64,000 nt of DNA, from positions 127,001 to 191,000 of the forward strand of contig CAOLHI010002496.1 in NCBI GenBank assembly GCA_948474755.1. Direction: 5' to 3'. The translations under genes and the position numbers were made by a program. Shown in pieces: positions 28,310 through 41,502 of this stretch; positions within the stretch are counted from its first letter, which is position 1; each line of letters starts with the position of its first letter. Source of the stretch: Ctenosaura bakeri. Its lineage: Eukaryota > Chordata > Lepidosauria > Squamata > Iguanidae. The notes under the pieces were generated by a model, which was not told the DNA's origin, did no database searches, and saw only the letters and a program-made list of their open reading frames with translations.

Positions 28310-30044
28310 TCCCCTGGCCTAGAAGCCTGAATGTAGCAGGATTGGTTGCAACATTTATTGAGGTGGTATGGTTGTTTCAGGAGGGGATATGGGAGAATAA
28401 CAGTAGTCTCTTGATTCTGAAGTTCCTGAGGTTCTCCCAGACTCTTGCTATTTCTGTCTTTCTGAAGTACTTTATCAGTGGCAACACTTGCTTGTTTCTG
28501 GAATAGACTAACCAGCAGCCCTGGCTTACTCTTCTTCTTCCAATGTGTCACAGGTAACACCATTGCATGTTGTGCCATTCCTTTTCTGTGATACCTTGCC
28601 TAGTCTGGCTGCTTCTCTTCAAACAGAGCAGAGCTTCATTAGCAGGAAGAACCATGGGACAAAAAGGCTTTTATTCCCAGGGAAGGAACTCTGCCTATAG
28701 GTAGAATAGCTTGCAAGTAACCACAGCAGGCTTGGAAAGGAAGCAGGTAGCAGAGAGACATGCCACAAAACAGCCATGGGAGGCCCTCTCCTGGCACCCT
28801 ACTTTGGCCTCTCCAAAGAGCTGCCTCCAAAGAACCGTACCCTATTCTGTAAAGACAAGCACATATATTTTTCGGCAGGGGTGCCCTCCCTGGGAAATAC
28901 ATAGAGAACCCAGACCCAGTCCAAGGCCTAGGCCCACTGTTATCCAATCCCCAACACACATATCCAGAGCTTGGAAAACTTGTATTTTTCAACAACAACT
29001 TCTAGTGGCTGTGCTATCTAAGGGATCCTGGGCTTTGGACCATTGTCCCAATTTGTTTGTTTGTTTGCTTGCTTTTCTGAGCCCCACACGCATTACTGAG
29101 TAGACATGCAGATGGTGGTGGTACTAGCTAACCCAACAGCTGAAACAATAAAAGTTCAATAAAGTATACATTATTACCTTGCAAATAATGTACTTAAGTA
29201 CCAAATGCCACCTTGTCTTAAACACATCACACAAACTGCTTGGGAGAAACTAGATGGGGGAGGGGCTGTGGAGGGTCCAAAAAAAGATAAGAGAAAGGGT
29301 AAGGATGCTCATAGGCACATCCAGCCATGACAATGGCTTGCGCTGCCAAATATGGAATGAATGCATATGTCAATCAGGCTGCTGAGCAGTGCAACACCTC
29401 CCTGGTATCTTGCCATTTAAGGCAGAGTTGTATCTATGGGAAGAACTGCAAAAATGCAAGGCAAGTGACAAAGGGGATGCAGCAGAGACACATCCAAGAA
29501 AGCATCCTGATCAAGCAAGAGGTTGGGGAAAATTGGTCTAAGACAGAGGTTGGCCATGTGTAGGTTTGTCCCTTTTTGCAGTCCTCTCCTCCCCCTACAA
29601 AAACAATCACCACCACAACCAAAACTCTATCAGACCAAGAGGAATTACCATTCCTGAAAGCCTCCAGAAGCATTGATTTTTCCTTTTAAATAGGACTCAG
29701 CCCCTTAATTTCCCCCACAACATGTTTTTACAAAGCTGGAAGTGGTCTTTCATCTATGTTTGTTTTTGGTGACTGGGATGGTCCACAACAAGTCCCAGTG
29801 AGGGGTGGCCCTGGATCCTAGAGCTTGTTCATTTTTGGTGAAAGATGTAGAGATCCCATTCACATATGAAGTGAAGCAGACTAGCTATGCTGTCTGTTTT
29901 ACTCAGTAGGATTCTCCTTTTGCACTTTTAAAACAGAACCAAGTAGGACCAAGTTGACCAGACCCTAATGAGCCATAACTAGCAAGGATGAAACACTTTG
30001 AATAGATCACCTGGATAGGCCTCTTGGAACAAGATATAGCTGTG
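28310..30044. other. Host DNA, no gene seen
   Basis: No supported gene or dated repeat. The ORFs here have no recognisable domains and overlap on both strands. Confidence 0.35.
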
Positions 30045-30047
30045 CAG

Positions 30048-30226
30048 GGCCATTTCCATACTAGCGTGTTATAGTGCTATTATTCCACTTTCAACATTCT
30101 ATGGAACCTGGGGTTTGCAGTTTAGGGAGGGGCCTCAAAGGCCCCTCCCTAACTGCAAACCCCAGGATTCCATAGAGTGTTGAAAGTGGAACAATAGCAC
30201 TATAGCACACTAGTGCAGAAATGGCC
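30048..30226. repeat. Complete palindromic MITE with CAG target duplication
   Basis: Best full copy (179 bp): arms GGCCATTTCCATACTAG... with inner 'ccactttcaacattctatgg', 'gggtttgcagtttaggga' and the mirrored right arm. CAG at 30045-30047 and 30227-30229. Transcribed, it would fold into one long hairpin. Confidence 0.9.
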
Positions 30227-30229
30227 CAG

Positions 30230-33200
30230 GTGTTCAGAAACTCTGGCACCTGTTCAATGGAAGTGCAACATTAAAGACTTCTTATTCTTGATCTTATACT
30301 CTCCCTGATCACTTTCTGTGTATGTGTGTGTGTCTAAACTTCAGTTTTACTCCTGATCCTGAGAACAAATTTTACTCCTTTGGATTTGATTCTAGATTGG
30401 CTTTAAGACCTGTTTGCTCTTCAAGATGATGAAATTAACCAGCCTGAAAACTGAAGTATAAGGAGGGAACCAGCTTTGGGCTGTGGCCATAGCCCCTGTA
30501 ACCTTTCAGTCCTATTCAGTGCTGCAAAGGACAGGATTTCCCCCCAGTACTGCACTCCAGTGGTGGCTAAAGCCACCCAGTGCAATGTAGGAGGCAACCG
30601 GTGCTGTTCCTTTCTCTTCCCGTCTCCTCGCCTTCATGCAAGCAACTGTTGTCCCTCTTATCTCCCCCTTGCGGAGCCCTTTCCCTTTTACTGTGGTAAT
30701 AGTGACATTCAGAGGGAAAGGCTGGGAAGCCAGCATCAAATAGCCCAAGCCCCTGTGTGCTGTGGATTTATCCTATTCTTTCCTTACATTTAATTTATTT
30801 TTTCCCCCAGAAAGCTTGCTTACTTACCTGGCCAGTTCAGAAGGGAGCCTTTACAGCTTCACCTCACCCCCTTGGCACAATGCTGGGAAAGAAAGAGCTT
30901 GGATAAACAAGTCTCCCTTTTGGAGGAAGAAATGGCCAGGGCTGCACTGTAAGGAAGAATCTCTCTCCGTCTCTTTTCTGAGCTTCAAAGGATATCCTTT
31001 CCTGGCACCGTGACAACAAGATCTCAAGGTGGAACCACTTCTTCCCTGTTCGTATATGGCAAAGTTTCTTGCAGAGCTTCTGGGCTGTACATTGTCAGTC
31101 AAACGACACTCCCCCATGTTTGAGGTAAGTCCAGGTGGCTTTAGGGCACAGTGTGTGAGTGTATATGAGAGAGAGGGAGAAAATCTGGAGATCTTGTGTT
31201 GCACTTTAAATTTTATTTTAAAAAATGTCACAATCAGGTGGAATTTTTTCTAGTCATGAAACATCTGCCTAGGCCTAAGAAGCATCTATTTGGGTGGGGT
31301 GAAAGGGTGGGGAGAAATCACCCAGGAATCTCTCTCCTTTCCCCACCTGTGGTTCTCAAAAACAAAAGCATTGCTGCCTCCCACTTGACAGATTAGCACA
31401 TTAACTGTCAAGTCGACTGGAGTTTAATTGCTTGCACTTGACATCCACAGCATTTGCTAGGGAATCTGTCACCTCCCCCCAAATATGACTATTTCCTGCT
31501 GGCTTCTTTAAAGGGCTGAATTCATTCTGCTGCAGCTGGGGAGGGGAAAAAACCCCAACAAGGCACAAGAGCACTTATTAGTCTGGGAAGAGGTTCTTGG
31601 TTTCAAGTCTATATTCTTTGATGATTCCCCAAAGGAAATTGTATTGGAACTGTAAAGCGACTTCCAGGAAACCATGAAAGGCAAAGTGTGGAGGAAAAGC
31701 AAAGTGTGGAGAAAAAAAAATGTATCTAGAGCACAAATGAAGGAGGTGTGTTTTTGCTGAGGCAAAACTGAAAAATGATAACAGCAGAAAATGTGTTATA
31801 CTCAAATGGGCTTTCTAGGTAGTGATGGGGATAGTTTTTCATGAACAAGAATCTTTTTGAAAGCCAAGAAGATCCAGGTCAACTTTGGCTCAGCTAACAC
31901 ATGTTGTGTTTAGGTGTAAGGAGGAAGTTAGCCCGTTAGACATAGGTTCGCAAGTTTTCCTCTGGTGGGTGATAGGAATGCCAAAGATATGTAATGTGCT
32001 GATGTGTAAGTCTTTCAGCACAAAATAAAACATTCTCATTCTCTAGGATTCACACAGGGTAGGTGGTAGACTACCTGCTGTTTTGGACTATAATTCCCTT
32101 AAGCCTCAGGTGGCTAATGGGATTAATGGCAGTTATAGACCAAAATATCTGGAGGGGACCAAATTGTCTACCTTTGCCATAACATGTTTACCTGGTAGTG
32201 GTGGGGATCCCAAGCCAAAAAAAAAAAATGGAATGTCAGGTTGTCCTTCAACTGATGTAGTTCTGTAGCACTACGGAGAGAGGGAAGGTAATGAATGAAA
32301 AATGAACCCAATGTGGTATCAAGATTGAAGTGTTGGATATGAGCAAGTCATCTATAGGATTCAAGTCCCTGCTCCACCTGGATGACCTTGGGTCCCTCAC
32401 CTGTTCTCAGTCCAACCTACCTTGCAGGACTGTTCTGTGAATGTGAAGAGATTATTCCCATACATGTTATGTTCTAGTCAGTTTGGGATCTTGTTTGGGA
32501 TTCCACTATTGTTGCTAATCCTCCCAGTCCAACATGATAGCTTGCAGTGAGCAAAAATGCAGTGAGTAATAAGAAGCAGAACTTAAGTAATTACAGAAGT
32601 TAAGATCTAAAACGCTGAGTTTTTGAGCTGTACTCAGCAATTTCTCAGGGGAAAACTGAACCCAAGGAGATAGAGTCATACAGTTAATTAACTAGGCTTA
32701 CTTGGAAGTGGTGGTGTAGTGGAGCTTCATCTCACAGGGTTGCAGCCCTGAGACTTTCTTATTAGCAGGGGCCAATAATCCGTCAGCTCCCTGTTGAACT
32801 GTGCTGCAGCTCCCACAATAACTGGAGAGGAAATTGATTTTCCTGGTATAATAATGTGTGGTCTATCCTTCTTGCAATCCAAACTATTTGGTGGTGATGG
32901 TGGAGGGGTTTACAGAAGACCTGCCTGCCATAGTATTAAAGGGAAAAGCCCTTTGCTTAACTAGCTTGTAGAAATAGATTGCATGGCGGCAACAATGTAA
33001 CTAATGCTAATTGCCACTTGTAACAATGTACTGCATATTGATCAACTTGCAACAATGTATTGAAACCAACTGCTGCACATATCTGGGCATGGGATGAAAG
33101 GTTTCCAGGTTAGAGATCCCCAAGGACATCTGGCCAGGGGAGGGGAAAGGAATGCATGATCCCCAAGAGGTGCAGTGAGAATAACCAGAAGGGCCAGATA

Positions 33201-33604
33201 AGAAGAAGAGTTGAGGCTCTCAGGATGTAAGTATGTAAACATTCTAAAGCGCCTGGGAAATTTGGGGATCTGAAGGACAAAGTGACATTTATGATCCTCA
33301 CTAATCAATACTGTTCACACACAAATTTGAATAATAGCCATATAACCTGCTGGCTAACTGATGTACCTTGGTCTTAGCAACTTATACTAAAGTGCTATGT
33401 TGCTTGTGCTGCCTCAGTAAAAACATTGCTGCTGCACTCTGGATGTTTCTTGGAGAGAAGGTTAGCTAGCATATAATAGACAGAGAGGAAAACTGCTACA
33501 AAATTGTTTTAGATTAACATAGCCATCTGCGTCACATATGGACTCTCCAAAGGGATGTTCTGTAAGGACTATGCCGGTAGGGGACTGCACTTCAAAATTT
33601 ACTA
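30230..33604. other. Host DNA, no gene seen
   Basis: No coding region supported. Near 32340-32460 a SINE-like 'gatgaccttgggtccctcac' and 'caacctaccttgcagg' segment is present. The rest is unassigned. Confidence 0.35.
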
Positions 33605-33607
33605 TTA

Positions 33608-34117
33608 GGCCCTTTTCGCACGGGCCTTTGCTCGCGCGACAGCCCCGTGAGCCTCGCGGGAGTGGAGCGTTGCTCCGCACGACGCACTCCCACTTCCGCC
33701 GGGCTCACGGGGCTGAAGCGGCGCGAGCGCGGGTTTTTTGATTTTCGCGTCCAAGCGAAAATCACCCCACGCTCGCGCAACGCTCCTGGCGCCCACCCGC
33801 ACTTACCTTTCGTGCGGAGCCTCCGGGAGCCGGCCGGGTCACGCTTCCTTCCCTCCGCCCCTGCGGAAGGAAGGAGCGGAGTGGGGAGCTAGCTCGACGG
33901 ACGCGACGCCCGCTTCGCGCGCGCACGGGGGACGCGACGCCGCCCGCTTCGCACGGGGGAGGGGCGGCTTGCGCGGCAAGCCTCCTTCGGTGCCGCTTCC
34001 TCGCTCGTTCCTTCGCCTGCGGAAGGAAGGAGGGGGAAGCGGCAGCCTCCCGGAGGAGCCTTCTTGCGCTTGCTGGCCTCCCCCGCTTGTGCTAGAAGCC
34101 TCAGTGCGAAAAGGGCC
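33608..34117. mobile_element. GC-rich non-autonomous DNA transposon, TTA target duplication
   Basis: 510-bp second copy of the family at 25665, highly similar but shorter by about 80 bp in the 'cccgcttcgcgcgc' repeat section. TTA at 33605-33607 and 34118-34120. Confidence 0.85.
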
Positions 34118-34121
34118 TTAG

Positions 34122-35530
34122 ATTCCTGCTCAAAAGTGTTAACCCCCTTGCTTTGACTGAATTTGACTTCCTGTATCTAAAGGCTGAGGCCTGTCGTTTT
34201 CAAACTTATGTCTTCAAGGAATCTGGAAAGCCAGAACTCTGTGGCATGTCCACTTGCCCCTCTGAAATGACCCTGAATTAACACAATTGTCCTTGAGCTT
34301 CAAAGAAGATGAAAAGTAACCAGCAATCTGTCTTTACATGAAGCATCTTACCTAATGTTCTTCATCTTCTCAGTGATGTCCTCCTGACAACCTTCAAAGC
34401 AAACAGGGTTCTCTGAATCACAATTCCCAAATCCTTAGTCTTCAGCAGATTACTTTCATGCAACTGCATGCAATTATTTCCGTGCTGAGTCTGCCCATGC
34501 TTGGGCTGCCATTTCAACATATAGGATTTAGCATGGGGGTTGACGCAGTCTCCATTTGACTGTGTGTGTATTGAATCTAAATGGAACTCTGAAAAAAAAA
34601 ACCCATTTGATTGCAAACAACCAGCCTGTTCTGAATCTCTGTTACTACTGGCTGAGATATACCAACTGGTAGCTGTTGTTTTTAGAGTTACAGTCCAAAA
34701 AAGTAAAAAATGGGCCAAGGCAGCACTAAAAATATGAGAAAATACACTCCATGCCTCTAGAAGGAATTTGGGGGGCTTTTTTTTTTGTGGTGAGGCATGG
34801 CTAATGTGGCCCTCTTGTCTTCCATACTTGCTCACACTTGCTCCAATGGCTTCTGCTTATTCTTGTGATGATGACACCATCAGGCATGTCAATCTGAGAG
34901 AGTTTAAGTGGCCAATTACCCAATGATTTCCCTGGCTCAGTGAGGACTTGGCCCTGGGTCTCACTCTTAATTCCTGCTCTCTATTTGCCCCTTTGGGCCA
35001 GGACAGCCCACTTGGGCTGGCAGCACCTCTCCAGTCCCCATAGCCAGATGTTTTCCCCCCTTACTTGCTACTTGTCCTTTTAAATGGATGACAAGTGAGA
35101 CATTTACATGCCAAGCAGGTGCTTTCCCTCTGAGGAATGCTCTGTTCTCAGTATAATACTGCGACTGCTCTGCCCACAGTAAACTGTTTGTGTCAAGTGA
35201 AATAAATCTGTCACTAGTGCCTATTAAAAGGGTGAAGGAGTAATGAAATGAGTTTCTTGCATGAGACTTTCCCTGGCAGCACAAATATGAACATAGATGT
35301 CACAGTGGTGATAAATTGTTTCAAGGCATCGTTGTGCTCCTGCATGTGGTTAAGTGGCATACATGATGAGACTTCTCAGGACAACCGTCATTAGAATGGC
35401 TTTGAGAGGATGTCCTAGGTTCTTGGTGCCAGATGTAAACAGGCAAAACTAGAGTGCAGTGGCTAGTCTGGTTTAAAAATATGTCACAAGTCAAGGCCAA
35501 AGTATGAAACAGTGTATTTCTACAAGTAAG
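34122..35530. other. Host DNA, no gene seen
   Basis: Unassigned. The longest open frame (157 codons, minus strand near 34362-34835) has no recognisable domain and low coding character. Confidence 0.35.
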
Positions 35531-35766
35531 AGCCAGCACAGTGTAAAAATTTGCATGTTGGATTGTGACTCCAGAGATTAGGGTTTGAATCCTCACTTGG
35601 CCATGGAAACCCACTAGGTGACTTTGGGCAAGTCACACTGTCTCAGCATCAGAGGAAGGGAAAGGCAACTCCCCTCTCTGACTAAATCTTGCCAAGAAAA
35701 CCCTGTGATAGGTTTGCCATAGGATCTCCATAAATCTGAAATGACTTGAAGGCACACAACAAGACA
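35531..35766 (+). repeat. tRNA-derived SINE, near full length
   Basis: Head with B-box remnant 'gggtttgaatcctca', then 'gccatggaaacccactaggt', 'gggcaagtcacact', 'cttgccaagaaaaccctgt', and a tail 'gaaatgacttgaaggcacac' before AACAAGA. The tail resembles the BovB 3' end, so BovB likely mobilised it. Confidence 0.75.
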
Positions 35767-36018
35767 TTTCTAGTGATAGTTGTTGTGATATGCTAGGACT
35801 TTTAAAAAGGAATTTCCATGAGGAAAGGGCATGAGTTTAAAAAAATACTTTTAAATCCTACAAAAGGGTATTTTGAACTCATACACAAGAGCATATTTGA
35901 TCTTCACTTTATACAACTCAACAAACATTTTTTTAAATACAGAGATGCCGCAAATCTCACATCCCATTTATTCCTAGCAAACCTGATGGGACTGTTCTGG
36001 ATGTAACTTAACACCATC

Positions 36019-36372
36019 ATACCCATACTCCTTAACATTTCACAGATGAAAACTGGGACCCATACGGCCAGACAACATCAGGTTATGGTCAGGAGGAACA
36101 CACAAACTAGGAGAGGCTGCAAGGGTTGGCTTTGGTGTGAGCCTACTGGGAAGGGCAAGAGTCTGTTGTCTCCTTTTCTCTCCTCCCTGTTAAAGTGAGT
36201 GGAAACTGCTTTTGCACTTTGCACTCAACAGCAATTTAAGTAAGTGGAGGACAATGGGGGAAAGTGGTGGGAGGAGAAAGAAACTCGGACATTTTTAAAG
36301 CACCTGAAAAAGTGGAATGACAGATGATTGATTGGGACTCTCCCTGCAAATTTATTACAGTTGGAGGGTATG
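36019..36372. repeat. Interspersed repeat with 'catacccatac/ggagggtatg' ends
   Basis: The left end 'catacccatactccttaaca' and right end 'cagttggagggtatgcat' form imperfect inverted ends. A related copy without a clear right end begins near 783, and others start at 36472 and 39169. Probably a non-autonomous DNA transposon. Confidence 0.4.
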
Positions 36373-36795
36373 CATTTCATTAGTCCAGTTTGAGTCAGAT
36401 TCTTCCTCTCCATTACGCCTTACAGACAAGGAAAGATGACATAAACATCAAAACCAAGATCATATATCCATACCCTCCAGCTGGATTCTGGAAATGCTGA
36501 AGATCGCAGATATATACCTAGGGGAATGCCTACAGCCCCACACTGTTCATCTTCCTATAGAAGGTGCCTTAGAAAAACTACATAGTAAAAACAAAAAAAC
36601 AAGTTCCAGTTGTGGAGATTACACTATAGATCAGAGAATGGCAACCTGTTCAACTTTTCCTATCTCAGATGGAGGTTTGCCTCAATGCAGTGATTGGCTG
36701 GCCTTCCTGCCATTTCCCAGAGCCTGTGAAAGCAGGTGAGCTTTTGGGAAATGTAAAGTCAAGCACTGGGAGAAGATAAGACCCAGACAGCTGAG

Positions 36796-36995
36796 GGCCT
36801 TTCCACACTACACTGTTATAGCACTATTATTCAACTTTCAACATCCTGTGGAATTCTGGGATTTGTAGTTTGCTGAGGCCAAAGAGCTCTCTGGCTGAGA
36901 ATTCCAAATACCCCTCCCTAAACTGCAAACCCCAGGGTTCCATAGGATGTTGAAAGGGGAATAATAGCACTATAACAGCGTAGTGTGGAAAGGCC
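36796..36995. repeat. Palindromic MITE, long-centre variant
   Basis: Ends GGCCTTTCCACACTACAC and its mirror. The centre carries an extra 'gccaaagagctctctggctg' segment shared with the copy at 39449-39626. Confidence 0.85.
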
Positions 36996-37751
36996 CTTAG
37001 TCCCCAAGCCATGGACCACAATGGAGTGCTGGCATGCTGGTGTTCTTTAAAAAAAAAGACACTTTTACTATATATAGTAAGCACATACACACACACACAT
37101 CTCACTATTCCCTGTATTTCCTGCAAAGAGCCATGAAAATGTAGCCACAGCAGCCAATCAGCTCCTGTCTCTCTGCCTAAAATTAGCCAGCTCCTCTGGC
37201 AGCCGCTGCATCAGAAAGCACAAAAGATCTCAGCATCCTCCAGTGAGTGTTGGGTAGCATTTGGTGATCAGCAGAGAACAGAGAACGAATTAGAGAGGAT
37301 TTCTAATTCCATTTGATACTTCCTTCATTTGGAATTGCTTTTGTGTGTTAGATGAAAGAAGCCTTTAGTCTCTCCATATGCATGTTTGATGTTTGAAACA
37401 TGCTTTTTGATTTACCAAGACCATGCAATTTTCAGTGCTGCAAATGCCGAGGGACATATAGACTTCCCATTTGGAAGGCAGGGAAGAATACAGAAGAAGG
37501 GTTTAGTTCATTTCTGAGCACAATTTAAGGTTCGAGTTCATGGCCTGCCTCATGTCCTCCTGCTGTCTCAAGTAAAAACAGTGGCGGATGGTGAGCAGAG
37601 AACAGGTACTTTCAGTTGTAGCACTTTGTGGAATTACCTTCTTTTTGAGATTTGCCTTGAACTGTCTTTATATGCTTTTCAATAAATAAAGTCCCAGCTT
37701 TTATTTTCATTTGCTTGCATTTTCTAGGGCCAAACCAAACATTACTTTAAC

Positions 37752-37965
37752 AAGTTGTTGTTGCTGAGCGCCCTCAAATCATTTCTGACTTATGGTAACT
37801 CTAAGGCAAACCAAATATGGAGTTTTCTTGGCAAGATTTGTTCAGAAGGGGGTTTGCCTTTGCCTTTTGTCTGAGGCTGAGAGAATGCAACTTGCCTACG
37901 GTCACCCAGTGGGTTTCCATGGATGAGCAGAGTTGTAGTCCAGCGCTCAAACCACTACAATAAGT
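37752..37965 (-). repeat. tRNA-derived SINE
   Basis: Reversed copy: 'gttgttgttgctgagcgccc', 'ggagttttcttggcaagatt', 'gtcacccagtgggtttccat' and the tRNA-like head 'tagtccagcgctcaaacca'. Confidence 0.75.
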
Positions 37966-39168
37966 AAGAGAAGACTCTAGAGCGTTTGCCGTGTGTATTT
38001 TGGCAGTGTCCCTCTTAAGCCATAAATACTTCATCATTCTAACAGGGAAAATTATGTCAAATATTTGCTATCTCTTCTGCCATTTCCTATTGTGGTTGGT
38101 TCTTAATTAGGGCTGTAAAGGCCTAAGTGGGTTAGAGAGAACCTCCAGAAGCCTAGAAACACTACATGTCGTGTGAGGGTTATGGCACATACAATTAATT
38201 AATTAATTAATTAACTGTGGCACACGGAGGAATGCTCCTTATGTTCTGGGAAGTCTAAGTAGGAAAACATCCTTGCTGTAGACTAAACTGGAGGTAGTTG
38301 ATAAGCTTACTACTGAAAATGGACATTGTAAGAGTAAGTGTAGAGCACAATTCTTTCTGTGGAGAATAGTTGGGGACTGAGTGTTGTCTGCAAGCAACAG
38401 AGCATGAATGTGTTGGGTGTCTATCTAAACCAAGCAGATGCTTCAGTAACATTAAACTAGTAGCATCTCTGGCGACAGAATTTATATGTGTAGTTATGTC
38501 AGCAGTGGCCCTGTTGAAGAGCATGGGGCAGGGGGGAATGCCTACTGAAATACTTGGTTGATGTACTGTGTTGAAAGTACTTTGATGTTTGATGATCCAC
38601 CCTTCCCTGTCATCCCTGTCCCGTGGTCAGGGCCCACTTCGTTCAGTAGGATACCCCAACCATCTAAGACGTACTTCTGTCAGATTGCTGGAGAAGAGAA
38701 GGAAGGTCAGCTTTCACCTGCTCTCTTTTTCAAGCATCCTCGTATTGGATTTTAGCAGTTAATGCATATTTATAAGCATAGAGCACTAACCTCAAATTCT
38801 GCGTAAATATTCCTGCAAAAATTGTATTAGGTTTGGGCTTCACATCTTTAGAGAACATAATTTTTTTCTGGTGCAAAAGTAAGTTATCTTTACTCTTTGT
38901 TCGAAATACATGCTATTTGTAAGTTGTTTGCCGCCTCGATCCATATGGAGAGGCGGGATACAAATAAATAAATAAATAAATAAATAAAAAATATGCTGTC
39001 TCTTCTTTAACAAGGTTTGGTTTCTAAACAGCCGTATGCACTTTTTCTTCACAATATGAAATACTTGGTAACAGTGAAATAAGAAAATGAGCACTTGTAA
39101 CCATGGCCGTGCCCGCTTGGCCGTTCCCTGCCCATGAAATGTATTTTTCAAAAACAAGAAGGAAAGCA
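37966..39168. other. Host DNA with simple repeats
   Basis: An (AATT)n tract at 38190-38214. A LINE or SINE 3' end 'tttgccgcctcgatccatat' with 'aggcgggatacaaat' runs into (AAAT)n at 38958-38990. No gene seen. Confidence 0.45.
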
Positions 39169-39448
39169 TGCATACCCTCCAGCTATCTCAGCTTGGCAGA
39201 GATAGTCCTTATTAATCTTTTGTCATCTCTTTATTTCAGCTGTTTTGAAAGTATCCCAGTTTTTCTCTTCTACTTGCACTTCCCCCCTCTGTTCTCAGCT
39301 TGCTTCAGTTGTTAAAAACTGAGTTCAAAGGGCAAAAGCAGCTTGTTCTCAGTTAACTCAGCAGGGGGAAAAGGGAAGAGACAGAATCTTGCCCTTCCCA
39401 GTAGACTCAGACTGCTTTGTGTGTTTTTTCTCATTAATAGCCTTTGCC

Positions 39449-39626
39449 AGCCATTTCAGCATTACACTGCTATAGTGCTATTATTCTGGGGTTTGTAGTT
39501 TACTGAAGCTAAAGAGCTCTCTGGTTGAGAATTCTTAATGTCCCTCCCTAAACTGCAAACCTCAAGATTCCATAGGGTATTGAAAGTGGAATAATAGCAC
39601 TATAGCAGTGTAGTGCAGAAATGGCC
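39449..39626. repeat. Palindromic MITE, long-centre variant
   Basis: Arms 'ccatttcagcattacactgc' and 'gcagtgtagtgcagaaatgg'. The left arm has lost the 'ccactttcaaca' part. The centre matches 36796-36995. Confidence 0.8.
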
Positions 39627-39984
39627 ACCATTTTGACTGCAGTCTGATGCTGTTTGGCTACATGTGGCCTGCTTTTCTTCTGTGAAGTACTGGAGAGACT
39701 GTCTAGGGCTTCCAGATCTCAGGACCTTGTGACATTACATGAGGATGACTGTAGGTCAGATTTTGGCCCTGAAACCACTGACCCTGGGATAGTCTTGATC
39801 TGGCAGTTCTACTCAGTTATGCCCATGCCAGGTTTAGGTACTGCTGTTGCCAGCACAGTTCTCCACTGGCCACACCAATTGTTGCTTCCTGAGCAGCCAC
39901 TGAGAGTGTCTATGGTCCCCTGAACTTCAGCCCCAGGATCCAGCCCTTGTTGCATTTCAGAGCTTAGAACAGTCTTTTTTTTAA

Positions 39985-40212
39985 TTGGAATACCTAGATA
40001 CCCTAAGGGCACCAGATCTTGGAAGCTAAGCAAGGATCAGCACTGCTTAGTACTTGAATGAGAAACCATCAATGAATGACTGGTGCTATAGGCTATATTT
40101 CAGAGAAAGGAAGTATCAAAACCACTTCTGAGTTTTCTTTGCCTAAGAAAACCCTATGAAATTCATGGGGTCACAATAGGTCGACAGGCAACTTGAAGGC
40201 ACATACACACAC
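39985..40212 (+). repeat. 5S rRNA-derived SINE
   Basis: The head at 39989-40100 tracks 5S rRNA: 'gatcttggaagctaagcaag', 'gcttagtacttgaatgagaa', 'gactggtgctataggct'. The body and tail 'caggcaacttgaaggcacat' ending in ACACAC are like those of the tRNA-headed SINEs. It is the forward counterpart of 11799-12030. Confidence 0.78.
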
Positions 40213-41500
40213 ATCTTAGAATTTTCCAGACAGAAAGATCAGCCACTAGCCATGCTGGCTAAGGGATCCTGGATATCAAAGACCAAAAAGTAACTTTTCT
40301 GACTTCTGTTGAATCCCTGTTGAAAATATTTCACATATTGAATATATGCCTGTAGTTGTAAAAGAAAGAAGGTATCACACCAATGGAGGGGGGAGGAACC
40401 AAGACAACTGAGCTCCTGGAAAAGAAGAAACTCTTTGATAAATAGTCTTGGGCTTGCAGGTGTCCTAAATATAGACCTTTGAGCAGGGAATAAAGCAAAG
40501 GGACTGTGCAGTCTGCATGTAACCGTTTTATTTTATTGACAGCACCTCTGCTTTCTTCTCTTTACCTCAAGCCAAAAGTCTCAGAGGAAAACAGACTAAT
40601 TAAATCTTGGCATCATATTACATTCAGCCCTATGAATAAAGTTCAGTTTTAGCAGCATGGATGTTGCTGAAAGAGTCATTAATCGTCTTTTAAATAAATA
40701 TAGCCAAACTACTATAAATAGCCAAGCATGAAGAATTGCAGTGATCCCATTCCTAGGAAAAATCCATTGCAAAACTGTCATGGATTTCAGCAAGAATAAA
40801 AAGGTATATTTGGAAGAGGTTCACAGAATACAAACTAGCACAGGGTACAGAATTTAGGGGAGTAGGTGAAATTCAGTAGTACAGCAGGTGCTTTGCATGA
40901 GGCTTTTGGCTCTAATATCTGCAAAGCATGTTGCTGTCAGAAAGTGGTTATTGAGCTCTCTCAGATTTCGAAAAATCCCAATCACTGATGCAAGTATGTG
41001 TGTGGAGCAGAGATGCACCTGATATCGGTGGAGAAGTGGTATAAAGCAGAGCTGACCCTACCATTAAGCTGAGTGAGATGACCACCTTAGATGGCACATG
41101 TTGGAGGGCACAGCGAAAGAAAGAAAAGGATGTAAGACCTCATTCACAAAACTAGTCAAAAGCAAGCAAGCAAACAAACAGGCTGAGAAATACACCCTCT
41201 CACGTAAAAAAGTTGTAATAAATCTACCAGAACACTCGATAGTCCATATACCACCCCCAAAAGTCCAAACAATATTGTAGGAGTAGATGTAAAGGTCTGT
41301 TGGGCACGAATCTTTAACTGAGGGAAGATTGAGGACATTGTCATCTTCTTCAGTGACAATGAAGAAGTTCGTCTCACCAGACAAAGTGAAATTCAGTGTA
41401 GAACATGCTCCTTGCATGTTTGCCATGCCAAACCATCTAGTCCATCTGCTCTGGATGGGCCAGAGCCTCCATGGATTCACTATAACGGCTTTGTAAGTTA
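40213..41500. other. Host DNA, no gene seen
   Basis: Unassigned. The 151-codon minus-strand frame 41519-41064 has no recognised domain. It directly adjoins the BovB fragment and might be decayed LINE sequence. Confidence 0.3.
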
Positions 41501-41502
41501 CT

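Noticed and set aside
33592..34121. ORFs across the second GC-rich element
   Set aside because: Same artefact as at 25.6-26.3 kb.
39989..40100. 5S rRNA gene
   Set aside because: Many mismatches to 5S and a SINE body attached; same structure at 11799-12030.
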